In this document: piece by piece, positions 37,290-48,485 of the stretch
Layout of the letters: each line of letters begins with the position of its first letter
Position numbering within the stretch: the stretch's first letter is position 1
From: Gnetum montanum
Lineage: Eukaryota > Streptophyta > Gnetopsida > Gnetales > Gnetaceae
Direction: 5' to 3'
DNA: 64,000 bases
NCBI GenBank assembly: GCA_015680685.1
Contig: MNCI01014205.1
Coordinates: 864,858 to 928,857, forward strand
Notes under the pieces: model-generated
The model's database searches: none
Seen by the model: the letters and a program-made list of their open reading frames with translations, nothing else
What the model was told of the DNA's origin: nothing
Position numbers and translations under genes: made by a program

Positions 37290-38720
37290 CTGAGGGCTTA
37301 GAATGATTAACATTGGTGACTAAGTTGGAAGGATGATATCCAAAATAATGAGCAAGGTTGTCCATTTATAGAGGTGGTGTTAGTACTGGCATTTTTAGGT
37401 TCATGGGAAGGTTTGGTTTGCTAGATGTTGACCAATAATTTCTTGNTGAGAAAGGTTGTCCATTTATAGAGGTGGTGTTAGTATTGGCCTTTTTAGGTTC
37501 ATGGNTCATAGCCCCTAAAGGAAAAGTTTCATGAATGATCTAAGGTCCTTCCCACATCATTTGAAACTTAGTTCATTGTGGCACATGTGTGGGATTCCAA
37601 TGAAGAACCTGATCCCCTAGTTTGTATTTGACTTTCCTAATCCTTAAGTCATGACGTTGTTTGTTAAAGGCCTTGTGTAATTTGTTAGATGACAGGGTGG
37701 CTAATTGATTCTCATCTAGAAAGTTAAGGTTCATTAACTATTCTTTTTATGCTAGATTGAGTTCAAGGTTAAGGTCACATGCTATGGATAGGATACGGAG
37801 CTCATCTTGAATAGGAAGCATTGGAAGTTTACCGTACACTAACTCATAAGGAGAGTAGCCTATAGGGAGTTTCCATATGGAGTAGTATGCCCAAAGAGCA
37901 TCATTCAATTTGGTGCTCCAATCTCACCTATATTTGCTAATGGTTCGTGTTAATATTTTTGTGATCTCCCTATTGGTGACTTCGACTTGACCATTTGCTT
38001 GAGGATGATATGGTGTAGTCAACTTGTGCTCAACTCCTATGCGTTGCATCAACTTTTGAAAAGTCGCACCTATAAAATGTGTACCATTGTCAAAAATAAG
38101 TGCACGAGGCATGCCAAACCTATTTATGATTTGTTGTTGAACAAATCATGCAGTGGTGGATGATGTACAGTCTGTAACAGCGGTTGCTTCTGCCCACTTT
38201 GTAAAATAGTCAACAACAACAACAATGTAGGCCTTTACATTAGACATTGGTGTAATAGGTCCCATAAAATCAATTCCCCATATGTCGAAGGGTTCTAAGG
38301 GTTGAATCCATTATTGTAGACCCTCCATTCTAGCAATCATTCCCCCATCATGTTGGCAGTGCTCATAAGATTGGATGAAATGATAAGCATCCTAGAACAA
38401 TACAGGCCAATAATAACCTACAAATAAGATTTTAATGCTTGTTCATCTCCCAGCATAATTACCCCCACAAGGGCCCTCATGAGCATCTTGGAGAACTTGC
38501 AATTGATCTACATCGGGAACACATCATCAGACTAAGCCATCGGAACATACTTTATAAAGTTGTCCATTAATTTCCATAAAATATTTGGCTTAGTGAAGAA
38601 ACTGTTGTTCTTTTTAATGTCTAACCCTTGTGGTGTTTCTTGTGTAAGGAGATAGGTAAGAATGCTACTATACCAATTTGTCTCTATGGTTAATTGATTG
38701 TTTACTACACCTGCAAAGAC
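37290..38720 (-). pseudogene. Integrase region of element C pol, degenerate
   Basis: The core region 37924-38112 reads ALIFDNGTHFIGATFQKLMQ and then TTPYHPQANGQVEVTNREI. It keeps the second acidic residue and the catalytic Glu, 35 residues apart as expected for D,D(35)E integrases. Further upstream lie the first Asp block and the zinc-binding region (about 38400-38530). The C-terminal part contains two ambiguous bases and a short duplication (37353-37505) that is probably an assembly fault. Confidence 0.8.
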
Positions 38721-39000
38721 GAGTTCATTGGGGAAATGGTCAAAAATTGGATATTCGTAGCTGAGATAAATGATTAGCAACAACATTCTCAATACCTTTA
38801 TGATCGATCATTATAAGGTTGAACTCTTGTAAGATCATGAGCCACCGTATGATGTGAGCGCTCACCGTTGGTTTATTTATTAGGAACCGAATTGCACTAT
38901 GATCCATATGTACAAATATCTTATAGGCCAATACATCGTACCTAAATTTTTCTAGTGCAAACACCATAGCCATTAATTATTTTTCTATTGTGGTGTAATT
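38721..39000 (-). pseudogene. RNase H region of element C pol, degenerate
   Basis: The frame 38740-38973 reads MAMVFALEKFRYDVLAYKI, HMDHSAIRFLINKPTVSA and NVVANHLSQL, the counterparts of the A and B blocks. T-D-H reads M-D-H and the final A-D-H-L-S reads A-N-H-L-S, so the site is damaged. Confidence 0.8.
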
Positions 39001-40400
39001 GAGTTATGCACCAGTAATACTTCAAATTACATAATGAATGTAATAGGGTCGTTTCTGATCATCTAACTATGTAAGTATGGCTCCTAAAGCAAATTTGGAC
39101 GAGTCAATCTTTATGTGGAATGGTCTGGACTAGTTAGGAGCTTGTAGAATGAGTGTTTCTACAAGCTTTTGTTTTAAGGTTTGGAAGGCTAGCTCACGTT
39201 CCCTGGTCCATTCAAAAGGTACATCCTTCTTCGTTAGTTCTACCAAAGATTTTGCAATCCTTGAAAAGTTCTTAATGAAGCATCTATAATAGCCAATATG
39301 TCCAAGGAATGATCAGAAATCTTTTATGGTCTTAGGTTGATGAGTGATTCCTTGGATGACTTTAATCTTTTCAAGATCTACCTCTATGCCTGTTTGTGAA
39401 ATCTTGTGCCCTAATACAATGCCTTCTTTGACCATTAAATGGCTTTTTTGCCAATTGAGCATTAAGTTGGTTTCAACACATCATTTCAGTACTTACTCTA
39501 ATCAGCCCAATGCTTACTCAAAGTCTACTCCATAGGTGGAGAAATCATCCATAAAGATCTCCACACCATTTCCTATTTGCTACTGAAATATGCTTAGAGC
39601 CAAATGTTGAAACATTGTTGGGGCATTGCACAAGTCAAACGACATCTGCTTATATGCAAAATTTCCCCAAGGACTTGTAAACATGGTCTTTGCTTAGTCT
39701 TCTAGTGCTATTTGAATTTTATTGTATCATCTATAACCACCCTAGAAAACTATAGTAGCAATGCCTTACAATGGTGTCTAAGACTTGGTCGACGAATGGT
39801 AATGAGAAGTCGTCTTTGAATGTTGTCATGTTCAATAGCCTAAAGTCTATACACACCCTTCATTTACCTCCCTTTTTGGGTACAATGACTAATGGACTAA
39901 CCCATTCACTATTAATAATGGGGTAGATGAACCCAACTTTTAGAAGCTGTTCAATTTCTTCTTTAACCACTTGCTTAAGCTTTGGGTTCAGTCGCCTTTG
40001 CAGTTGTCATCGAGGTTTCATGGAGGGGTCAATGTAAATTCTATGTTGGCATATCCTATGATCTATTCCAGTTAATTCAGGATATGACCAAGCAAAGGCT
40101 TTCAACCATTTATTTACCATTTTTAACAGTCTTTCTTTTTGTTGAGGAGCAAGCTTAGCATTAATGATTACTGATTTTCCGTTCTTGAGAAATGTATACT
40201 CCATACCGGTGGGCAACAATTTTAACTCAAGGGGCTCTTGCTTGAACTCATCAGGGATTTCCAACTTCTCCCAGTTGATATTTTCGATGTTAGGAATTGG
40301 AAGTTGGTGATGGACTTGCTCTAATGTGTCTATGCTATCGATGTAAGCGCAAGTCAAGCTCTTAGTTGGTTCCATGCATATAGTTGAGTTGCTCTATTGG
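39001..40400 (-). pseudogene. Reverse transcriptase region of element C pol, degenerate
   Basis: The catalytic box at about 39535-39560 reads EIFMDDFST, with both Asp residues kept. Upstream, 40007-40375 is an open N-terminal stretch (EPTKSLTCAYIDSIDTLEQ ... AFAWSYPELTGIDHRICQH) that leads into RT. Between them the fingers region is broken by stops. The layout matches A and B. Confidence 0.83.
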
Positions 40401-40499
40401 TTAGCTATCAGCCACTAGGTGCCTTCCTGTCTTGTGGCTACTGCATATAGGCATCTTTGTATGTTAGTTATTTGTGCACACTGGTTGCATGTAGGCAAT

Positions 40500-41200
40500 G
40501 TTAAATGTTGTACAAACTAGGCCTTCTACAGGTAGTTGCACCCTATGTCACTGTATGAGATGCATGGAACTTTCTTCTTCTCGATCTTTCCAAATGTATT
40601 TTCCTTTGATATTTCTAGGGAAAGATCACGTATTCCTAGGCATGCATCAATTGTTCTTAGCCATGCTCTTCCCATAATAATTGGGAAGTCCCCCTTGTAG
40701 TTGTTAACTTGAATCATTAGGAAATCGGCTAGATACAACCACCCACAAATAGTGGTGACAATGTCCTCCACTAGTCCTAATGGGAAAGTCATGCACTAGT
40801 CAGCCAACTCTAAATGAATGTTACTCTTTTTTAGTGGAGGCAGGTTCTAGGCTTTATACATTTCTTGAGAGATTAAGTTAACATCGGAACCTGAATCCAA
40901 AAGAGCTTTGCACGACTCATTCCCATCGATTTGTAAATATATCAGAGGACTCCTAGGATTAGAGAATTTCCTAGGAAGATAGCTAGCTTTAATCCAGTCG
41001 ATAATGGCATGAGTCAACATGACTATGTGCATTAAGTGTAGTCTTTGGTTTGAAGGAAGCTCCAAAGATTCGAATGATAGCGAGGCATTTGGAGGATTAG
41101 CCACTTGTGGTTGTAAGGACTTAGTTGGACTGTTGGTTCTAAAGAAAGATCTCTTCTTTGTGCAGTTTTCAGAACCAACAATAGGTTGAGGGTTCACAGC
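40500..41200 (-). pseudogene. Aspartic protease region of element C
   Basis: The active site is intact: CKALLDSGSDVNLISQEMY within 40847-41197, with the catalytic D-S-G. The second block GDFPIIMGRAWLRTIDACLG lies in 40526-40792, after a frame break. Retropepsin-type protease matures Gag-Pol. This is the only protease copy in the window with an unaltered catalytic triplet. Confidence 0.82.
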
Positions 41201-43554
41201 CCTTGTAGCATTGCATTGCTATGGTTGGGCAGAGAGCTTACCCTTCATAGCTGGAGTAGGTGGTAATGGAGCTAAGGGTGAAAGAAGTGTAGTTGGATGA
41301 GAAGGATAGTACATTTATGAAACATCTCTCCTAGGAGAAAGAGTTATATAGTACTCATTGACTTGGTAGTGAGGCAAAGGAGTGATGTGACTGGTAGAGT
41401 CACGTGGATAGATTGGCTACTGCACGTAGTACCCGTATGGGTCATGTTGATAGTAAGGGTATTGTTGACATGGTGGTGGCATTTCCAATGATGGTGTTGC
41501 CACTATTGATACTATTTATTTGGTTGTGGTGGAGTTATACTCTGATAATATGTCAAGGGTTGGTGGAACTGCCTTGGGTTACCTTGAGGATAAGGAAACC
41601 TTTGAGGTGTTTGCCGTCTGTTTCATCGTGGGTTTAGTGCATACACCCCAAACTCCTACAAATGTAAGATTACTGGGAAACATCCCTTAGGATGGTCATA
41701 TTAGAATATCTCACATCCGCCATCATTGTCTGTGTCTAAATCCACAACCTCCTCAATCATGGCAACTTTGCCCTTACCTTTGTTACGTGCATATTCAGCT
41801 TCCTTCTTTTGCCTCCTCACTCGGTCACTACCTTGCTCTCTAGACTCCTCTACTATTTTGAGAACAGTTTGAGATTTATTATCTAGGGAGTCCCACATTT
41901 GTTCTACCTTTATTGATACATCTAATGCAAAATTTTGAATAGGCAAAGTTTTCCTATTCACCATCTCTTCAAGTGGTGACTCTTCTTCATCCTCACAAAA
42001 TCTAACTTCTTTCTTTTGGAGGGAAGGAACTCTATTGTATTCCTCCATACTTTCTCTTTTCCTTAACTCACCTTCCTCTTTAGCAACTTACTCCAATAAT
42101 CTTTTTACTTGATGGGCTCTAAGCTCAAATAGTCTCCCTTGGGCATAAGTCCCAAGGGTTCTCTGTGTTTTGTACCTAAGCCCATCTACAACATGGCGTA
42201 GTTGTTCCCTCTGTGAGTATCCATGGCCAGGGCAATGATGTAATAATGCATAATATCAGCCCATGGCAGCATCCAAGCATTCATGTCCTCCTTGTTTCCA
42301 TCCTTAGGCTTTCTTTCACAAGTTGGATAGTTGGGAGTATGTTTGATACTTATCATTGAATAGTTCTAACATGGTACTCCATCGACGAATTGATTTCAGT
42401 TCTAAGGACCGATACTAGCTTTCTGCTTCTTTTATCAATGTTTGTGAAAACAACTTTAGTTTTTGCCACTCATTTTCTATATTTTGCAAGGCACATGCGT
42501 CATAGAACGCTTGTAGATGATTTTGAGGATCAGCGTTGTATCCCCCTTCAAATCGTGGGATATTGTTCATGTCTAATCTTTTGATCCTACTGTCCTTTTG
42601 GTGGCTTGTTTGGATCCTAACAGCTTCAATTATATCTAGCATACGTTTGGTAACTATTAGGGGTTCATTGTGATCATATTCTCTATGGAGTCTATGATGC
42701 CTATGTTGTTCCCTACTCTCCCTCCTTTCATGATGAGTTTCTCTAGAACGCCCTCATCCCCTTTCTCAGCTGTTTCATCTATGATCTTTGTTTTTCTTAC
42801 CATTGTCCTCATGATCTTTCTTTTTGCAACTACGTCCAGATCCAGAAGGAGAGGGGGAAGGAGATTATGAAGGTGGAGAGGAAGGAGGACTAGCACCATG
42901 ATGGTGCCTATCACTTTCTCTTTGGTGGTCGCGACCTTGACCATGGTTACAATCAGAATGTTCATCGTTGTCATGTGTTCATGTCCCTTTTTCAGACCCT
43001 TTGTGTCCATTGGTGTCAGAACCTAGGTTATGAATCATTGAGTGAAGATTTTGATATACAACTCCTTGACCGAAGTCATGAGAGGAACATCGTTATGTGG
43101 AAAACCTCTCTAGGCAGGTTTACCACCCTCGTTTTCACTTATGACATACAGGACATTCTAAGACTGCCTTCCCTTGATAGATTTGTAATGTCTCTCATGT
43201 TATAGGTCCCTTTGACGTTGTGCCTCCGTGCGTCGATAATCTCTCAAATTTTGTTCATGCACAACGTACTTCAACTGTAAGTGTTGCATACCAATTCGTG
43301 TGAGAGCACGAAGAAGCATACTTGGGATTGAGCAATTGGGTGGTAATACTATGTTACCCTCTAAATCACACCATCACAATTGTTCATCCTGGTGGAGGAT
43401 AAAGGTAAAGTCAGGTACAAACTCATCGAGATGAACATATACCAAGCAAAACTATTAGGGCATTGGTGGATCATCATCATGTGGACTACACCTCTAACTA
43501 TTCATTGTGTCAGACCTAGGCGATGAAGCACTTTCATAGGAAGAATAAGACATG
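41201..43554 (-). pseudogene. gag of element C, degenerate
   Basis: The start at 43554 reads MSYSSYESASSPRSD and is soon stopped, similar to A. The capsid part is readable at 42415-42642 (GGYNADPQNHLQAFYDACAL, then ENEWQKLKLF). The basic linker is at 41701-42048 (RVRRQKKEAEYARNKGKGK), followed by a knuckle that has lost a Cys near 41680-41720. Frames change several times. Confidence 0.75.
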
Positions 43555-43665
43555 ATTAATTCTTCAGTGTGCAATACCCTCTTACCTATAATTGTAGGAT
43601 AACCAACCCTAAGGGTTCATTCCAATGATGGGAAGATTTCCTAAGTTCTAATCAGCGCACAAACA

Positions 43666-43690
43666 ACAAAGTCAACGGTAACTCCACCAA
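43666..43690 (-). promoter_or_regulatory. Aberrant primer-binding region of element C
   Basis: Inside the 5' LTR edge the minus strand reads TTGGTGGAGTTACCGTTGAC. Only about 12 of 18 bases fit the tRNA-Asp-type site seen in A and E. It could be a decayed site or one for another tRNA. Confidence 0.45.
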
Positions 43691-44519
43691 TGATGAGCAA
43701 CAAGGTACCCCTACACTCAACCATACAAATACAAGCGTTACATGCAATCCGATCAAACTCCAATGACTAAGTGCTTATGCACCTTCACAGAATAAGGATG
43801 GGTTAGGCAATCGTTGTCTTCCCAAGCTTACTCGTATGGCACGATTGTATGATTAAGTAAACTTGAGGTACATGATTTTTATGCTTTTTATGTTTATGTC
43901 CTGGTGCTAAAAGGGATAAGTAAAATAATTAATTAACTAATTTAATTTAACTAATCCGTTAAGTTCTAACTAGTCCTAACACTAGCATTCGTTCCCACTC
44001 TCCATACACATCCTGAACCAGTGTAACATTACTGGGATTACCAAATGCTAATTGTTAGTGGGTTACCAAGTGTTCCACATATGCTCGAAGTGGTAGTACT
44101 AAGTGTGCTTACTTGTGAAAATTAACAAACTAATAAAAGCAACATCATTTAACTAACAAAAGCATTAAATAACTGTAAACAACATTAAATTCAATAAATA
44201 AGCTATTTTCACTACTGCAAGGTTTATCACAAAGTTCATCTTTATTTCTGGACACAAGGTGTGCTAAGGTACACAATGCTTGAATAAAGATCCCTTCACT
44301 TTATGACTCCTACCACGAGCACTCAAAAATAATTCTAACTCTGGAAAGAAAAAATTGAAAGAGTTCAGGTAAGGGACTAAGAAAGTAATGCCAAAACTAT
44401 GTGTGCCTGCCTCTTATTTATAGGCAACGAGATAGGTCCCGATATCAAATGTTCAATATCACTTGGTAGGCTCTAATATCGCAGATCTGGTAGCATGGTC
44501 TTGATATCATGGTTCATCA
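43691..44519 (-). repeat. 5' LTR of element C
   Basis: 829 bp from TGATGAGC to GGTTCATCA, matching 34656-35468. Contains GATATC words (44440-44512) and a TATA box (complement of TTATTTATAGG, about 44415-44425). Confidence 0.9.
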
Positions 44520-44524
44520 CTCCT

Positions 44525-45805
44525 ACAACTCATGAGGATGTGCTTGATAGATTACTATAGACTGGGTAGGTCATGACAACCCTCTTCGATATTCCAAGTG
44601 ATGTCACTATAGTTTAATCTAATATTATAGCCACCAAAGGAAAACTAGTCATGGTAGAGATTAGGGCAAAGCATGCAGAAGCAAAGATACATCAATTGCA
44701 ATAAGAGCTTGTCACCTTCAAGGCTGAAAGAAGTGACCCTTCCTAATTCATTGTTGGGCCAATTGATTGAGAAAAATAAAGTGGTTGAACAACAAAAGGA
44801 GAAAGTGGTCTAGAATGCCTTAGCTGTTGAAGCATAAGCATATGCTCATGTAAAGGCACTAACTGTTGCCTAGGAGGAAAACAAGCAACCTATTGCTAAT
44901 AATGCAACGTTGACCATTATTAAAAAGCAAAAAAACATCTTGAAGGAGAGTATCCATAGTTGAGGGAGCAACTGTTGAGGGTCAACAGGGACAAAAGCAA
45001 ATTGGCCAAAGAGAATCGAACCCTCTCAATGGAGGAGGTACATGACATACGTCAAAAATCTACAATTGAGATAACCATGTGGAAAAATGAGGCCAAATAG
45101 CACGAGAAGTTGAAAGAGCACTTGAGGGACCAAATTAGCATGTATAATCAAATCAATGAGAAAGAAATCTAGATGGCAAAGGCTTGCATAAATTCCATGT
45201 CAGTACAAAATCATGACTGGTAGTCCATCTTGGATAGCTACACCCTGGTCCACCAAGTGGAAGTGAAAAACAAGAACTTGTAGATTCAAGCTTTGAAGGA
45301 GTACATGGCATTAGCCAACCTTCATTATGCTAACCTAGCCATGTTAATAGTAGGGTGACTCAGAAATGAATTAGAATAGCAAGTAGCAAGCACTTATGCT
45401 TTATAGGAGGAGTTTGTAGATAGAAAAGATGTTCTATAGAAATTTCACATGGTAAAATCAAAACTAAAAGCAATTAAGGCTCATTATCATGGGCAAAGAG
45501 ATGTAGCTTTAGACCCAGCTAGGAGACTAATAGATTATCATGAATTAAGAGAAAAATCTAGGGCTTTCGAAGAGGAACGAATGCAATTTGAGGTGTGGTA
45601 TGTGAAAGCCAATTAGATGTTCTTGCAACTACTATTTCTATGGGATGTACCAGCTCTAGCACACATTGGATCATTAGCCTAGATGATGCATGACCCGAGA
45701 ATGGAGGAGGAAAAATTGTAGGTGCTTTTGGATCATTATAAATTCTAGAAGCCTAATGACAAAGGGAAGTGGCCAATGGAAGAGCCACTGCCTTTGGGAC
45801 CTGCA
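44525..45805 (+). pseudogene. Extra ORF of element D, 3' part
   Basis: Resumes after element C. The codons on the two sides join in register with E (CTCATGAGGATGTGCTTGA here, TCATGAGGATGTTCTAGA in E sense). The part 44700-45600 has long heptad-like charged stretches with VKALTVAQEENK-like content in a broken frame, consistent with a coiled coil. It ends at 45805 after EEPLPLGPA, resembling the ends in A, B and E. Confidence 0.72.
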
Positions 45806-45984
45806 TAGCTTTCCCAATTTTGTTGTTTTGTCATGTCATATTCAAATTTTTTTTTTCTAAAACACAACTATGACATGAAATAGTAAGTTTGTGTGTATAT
45901 TAGAGTTAGTCAATAATCCCATACCTTTCCAATATTTTGTATAGAACTTATTCCTCATTTTGTTTAACTTGAGGATAAGTTTTC

Positions 45985-46001
45985 ATTTAGCCGTGGGGGT
46001 A
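45985..46001 (+). promoter_or_regulatory. Polypurine tract of element D
   Basis: ATTTAGCCGTGGGGGTA abuts the TGATGAG start of the 3' LTR. On this plus-strand element it reads directly and confirms orientation. Confidence 0.8.
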
Positions 46002-46876
46002 TGATGAGTCATGTTTTGGTAGGGCTTCGATATTAAATATTCGATATCAAAGCTATGTTATCAAGTATCCAATATTTAGGCACAACCTCTGATGTCATGG
46101 ATCTGATATCACCTCATCCGTGCCAGCCTATAAATGCAACACTTGGGTGCACAATTTATATAGGGGATTTTAGACATAGAGAAGGGAATAGATAGGTGTT
46201 AATTTGTTTCCAATGCATACCCGCAATGTGATGTTAAGTGATTGAATGACATCATTATTTGAATGTGACATACTTGAATATGTTACATGTTCGACAATAA
46301 AATCGAGATGACTTCCATCATTGCATCATCAACTTAGCTTTATTATTGTTAATTACATGAATGCTTACTATTTTCTTAGTTAATGTTTATCATTTATGGC
46401 TCATTATTGTTTTTGTCATCAAGCAGAATGAGTACAACTAATCACGAGCACTTAAGTGTAATTACTCAATAACCCAATAATGTTACTTTTTGGTATGCCT
46501 AGTAACATTATGCTTGGTAATCCTAGCAATAGTTGCATGAGGTCCAAGGCATGTACGGAAGATTAGGAACAGATACTCATCACACATAGGCTAGTTTAGA
46601 CTTTACTTTCCATTGTTAATTAGACTAAATAATTAATTTCTTTATTATCATTAGGAGTAGCATAACGTCCCAATAACATCAATTATCATATGCCTCACTT
46701 TGGACTAAACAATATGTAACAAATCTACCACTAGTCCAAAGGGGAAGATAGCACACTACAATCAAGACATAATGATCTAGATACCACAACTAATCCGATC
46801 CACAAAATTCAACTAGATCATGCATGAACGCTTGTGATTCGTATGGTTGGGCGTAGTGGGTACTCACTGCTCATCA
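46002..46876 (+). repeat. 3' LTR of element D
   Basis: 875 bp from TGATGAGTCATG to CTGCTCATCA, followed by the CTTTT duplication. GATATC-type words occur at 46030-46115 and a TATA box CTATAAATGC at 46131-46140. It keeps the inner edge that the 5' LTR has lost. Confidence 0.9.
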
Positions 46877-46881
46877 CTTTT

Positions 46882-47884
46882 ATTACTCAAAAATAGAAAT
46901 TGGATTAAATTAAAAATTTTCTAATTATTTTTCAAAGTGTTTAAAAGTGAAATGTTTAGTAGTATTAGCATAATCCTCAAAATAGAGTCAAAAACATTAT
47001 TAGATAGTTCACACTTTACACATTATTTTGTAGAGACTAATTTAATGTAAAGAAAGAAAGAATTAAAACTCAAATATTTCTCCTAGAAAATTACATAATA
47101 ATTTGTGAGGATGATGCACTTATTATAATCATAAAAGTAAGTTATTAGGTTTTGTCTTCTTCTTAATAAAAAGGTTGTTCATAAGGAAAAGGAATAAATT
47201 TTCTTTAAAAAATAAAAATAATGGTAATTTTAAGCAAACATGAATGAAATATTCTTCAATGACTTTCTAACTTGATATTAATCCTTTTAAATATGAGAGT
47301 GCTAGTACATTCTCCACAATTAAAGAAAATTATCCATATAAGTGCTAATGCAAAAGACTTTCACCTAGTGTAACACCAAAAGAAGAGGCATTTTCATGAT
47401 AATTCAATTCAAGAAGTAATGAGGAATTTCTTTTTCTCTATTTTGCTAATATAGCAAATGTTTTTTCTTATTGGAAAATGTTCTTTCAACAATTGATAAC
47501 ATGAATTGTTAGATAAATTCTTAGCATGAAAAATTAAGAATAGGGGCCTTTTCCCCTACATTAAAATGTTAGTATTATCATGGAATTTTTGAGGCCTTTC
47601 TAATAAATATTGAGCAAAGATTGTTTGGGAGTATCTTTCAAACCAATATTTATCTCTAATTTTTTCCCTTCTAGAGATTAAGATCTTAACATATAATATT
47701 AGTTTTTTTGATAAATGTACTTTGAAAATCTGCATCATTTTTCTTACTTTCTTATTGATCATAAAATTAATAAAGGAGATATTATTTTAATTAATACAAT
47801 GTATACTAAAATTTTTTTGAACTCTAGCTCTAACAATCTTAGTAAACTTATTTAGATTACTTATTGAAGTAAAAAACAAGACAT
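46882..47884. other. Unassigned flank right of element D
   Basis: AT-rich DNA continuous with the left flank of D before insertion. I see no supportable ORF, LTR or LINE match. The 47385-47765 stretch is somewhat open on the minus strand but resembles no family I know. Confidence 0.45.
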
Positions 47885-48485
47885 CATAATTTATAATATT
47901 TATCATCATTATCATCATCCTAGCTTTCTCTTAATAAAATGGGGTTAAGTACATGAGTTCTTTTTCACCATTCACCTCTATGAAAAGAAAGATCTTTTTT
48001 ATTTTCAATTTCTTCAAATCATCTTCAATTATTTTTTCCCATATTTTATTTTATCTTCCTTTCAGTGGCTTTCTTGGAATAATGATATAAAAATCTTTTT
48101 TTATAGGTTCATTATTTGATCATCTTTGTACATGTTCAAACCATTTAAGCTATCATACATGCAACTTATTTGAAATATGAGCCACTCCAAGTCTTTTTCT
48201 AATGTTTGTATTATGCAATTTATCTTTTATGGTAACATTTAACATCCATCTAAGCATTTTCATTTCTACCACACTAATTTGTTATTCATGCCTCTTTTGT
48301 ACACCCCAACATTCAACATCATATAAGATAGTAGGCTTGATTGTTGTGTTGTAAAATTTTTACGTTAGTTTTATTGGTATTCTTTTATCACTTAAAACAT
48401 CACTAGCTTGTCTCCATTTTGACAATCCTACCTCAATTCTATTTCTTATAGCTTTATAAATTTTACTATTTGATTGGAAGATTAA
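47885..48485 (-). pseudogene. 5'-truncated RTE-type LINE, C-terminal RT end
   Basis: In minus sense the frames give YKAIRNRIEVGLSKWRQAS, TIKPTILYDVECWGVQKRH, VVEMKMLRWMLNVTIKD and IRKRLGVAHISNKLHV, then LKWFEHVQR and KIWEKIIEDDLKKLKIKK. This is the characteristic C-terminal end of plant RTE-like LINE reverse transcriptases (family knowledge). The 3' end carries GATGATGATAATGATGAT-like trinucleotide repeats (about 47903-47920), a typical RTE tail. Only the last ~180 codons are present, as expected for target-primed 5' truncation. Several stops. Confidence 0.72.

Larger units (their letters stand above)
34651..44524 (-). mobile_element. Element C: gag-pol LTR retrotransposon nested in D, minus strand
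   Basis: Target duplication CTCCT at 34651-34655 and 44520-44524. In element sense it holds a 5' LTR (43691-44519), an aberrant PBS, gag, protease, RT, RNase H, integrase, a ~1.8 kb spacer, polypurine tract (35469) and 3' LTR (34656-35468). Unlike A and B it has no extra ORF between integrase and the 3' LTR, so it is a plain gag-pol element. LTRs are about 90% identical over 165 bases by eye, younger than those of D, as nesting requires. Its proteins are the best preserved in the window, though still interrupted. Confidence 0.92.
27955..46881 (+). mobile_element. Element D: non-autonomous gag + extra-ORF LTR element, plus strand
   Basis: The boundaries are marked by CTTTT at 27955-27959 and 46877-46881, a 5-bp target duplication. 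In order it holds a 5' LTR (27960-28807), damaged PBS, gag (28930-31164), spacer, extra ORF (33218-45805, split by element C), polypurine tract and 3' LTR (46002-46876). No protease, RT, RNase H or integrase sequence lies between gag and the extra ORF, only about 2 kb of spacer. E has the same layout, so this is the family's design and not a private deletion. Movement would need enzymes from another element. LTRs are about 83% identical by eye over 200 bases, suggesting an old insertion. Confidence 0.88.

Noticed and set aside
42657-43010. Methionine-rich minus-strand frame as a separate protein
   Set aside because: It is an out-of-frame reading of the basic, serine-rich part of C gag; the same kind of shadow appears in B at 23229-23492.
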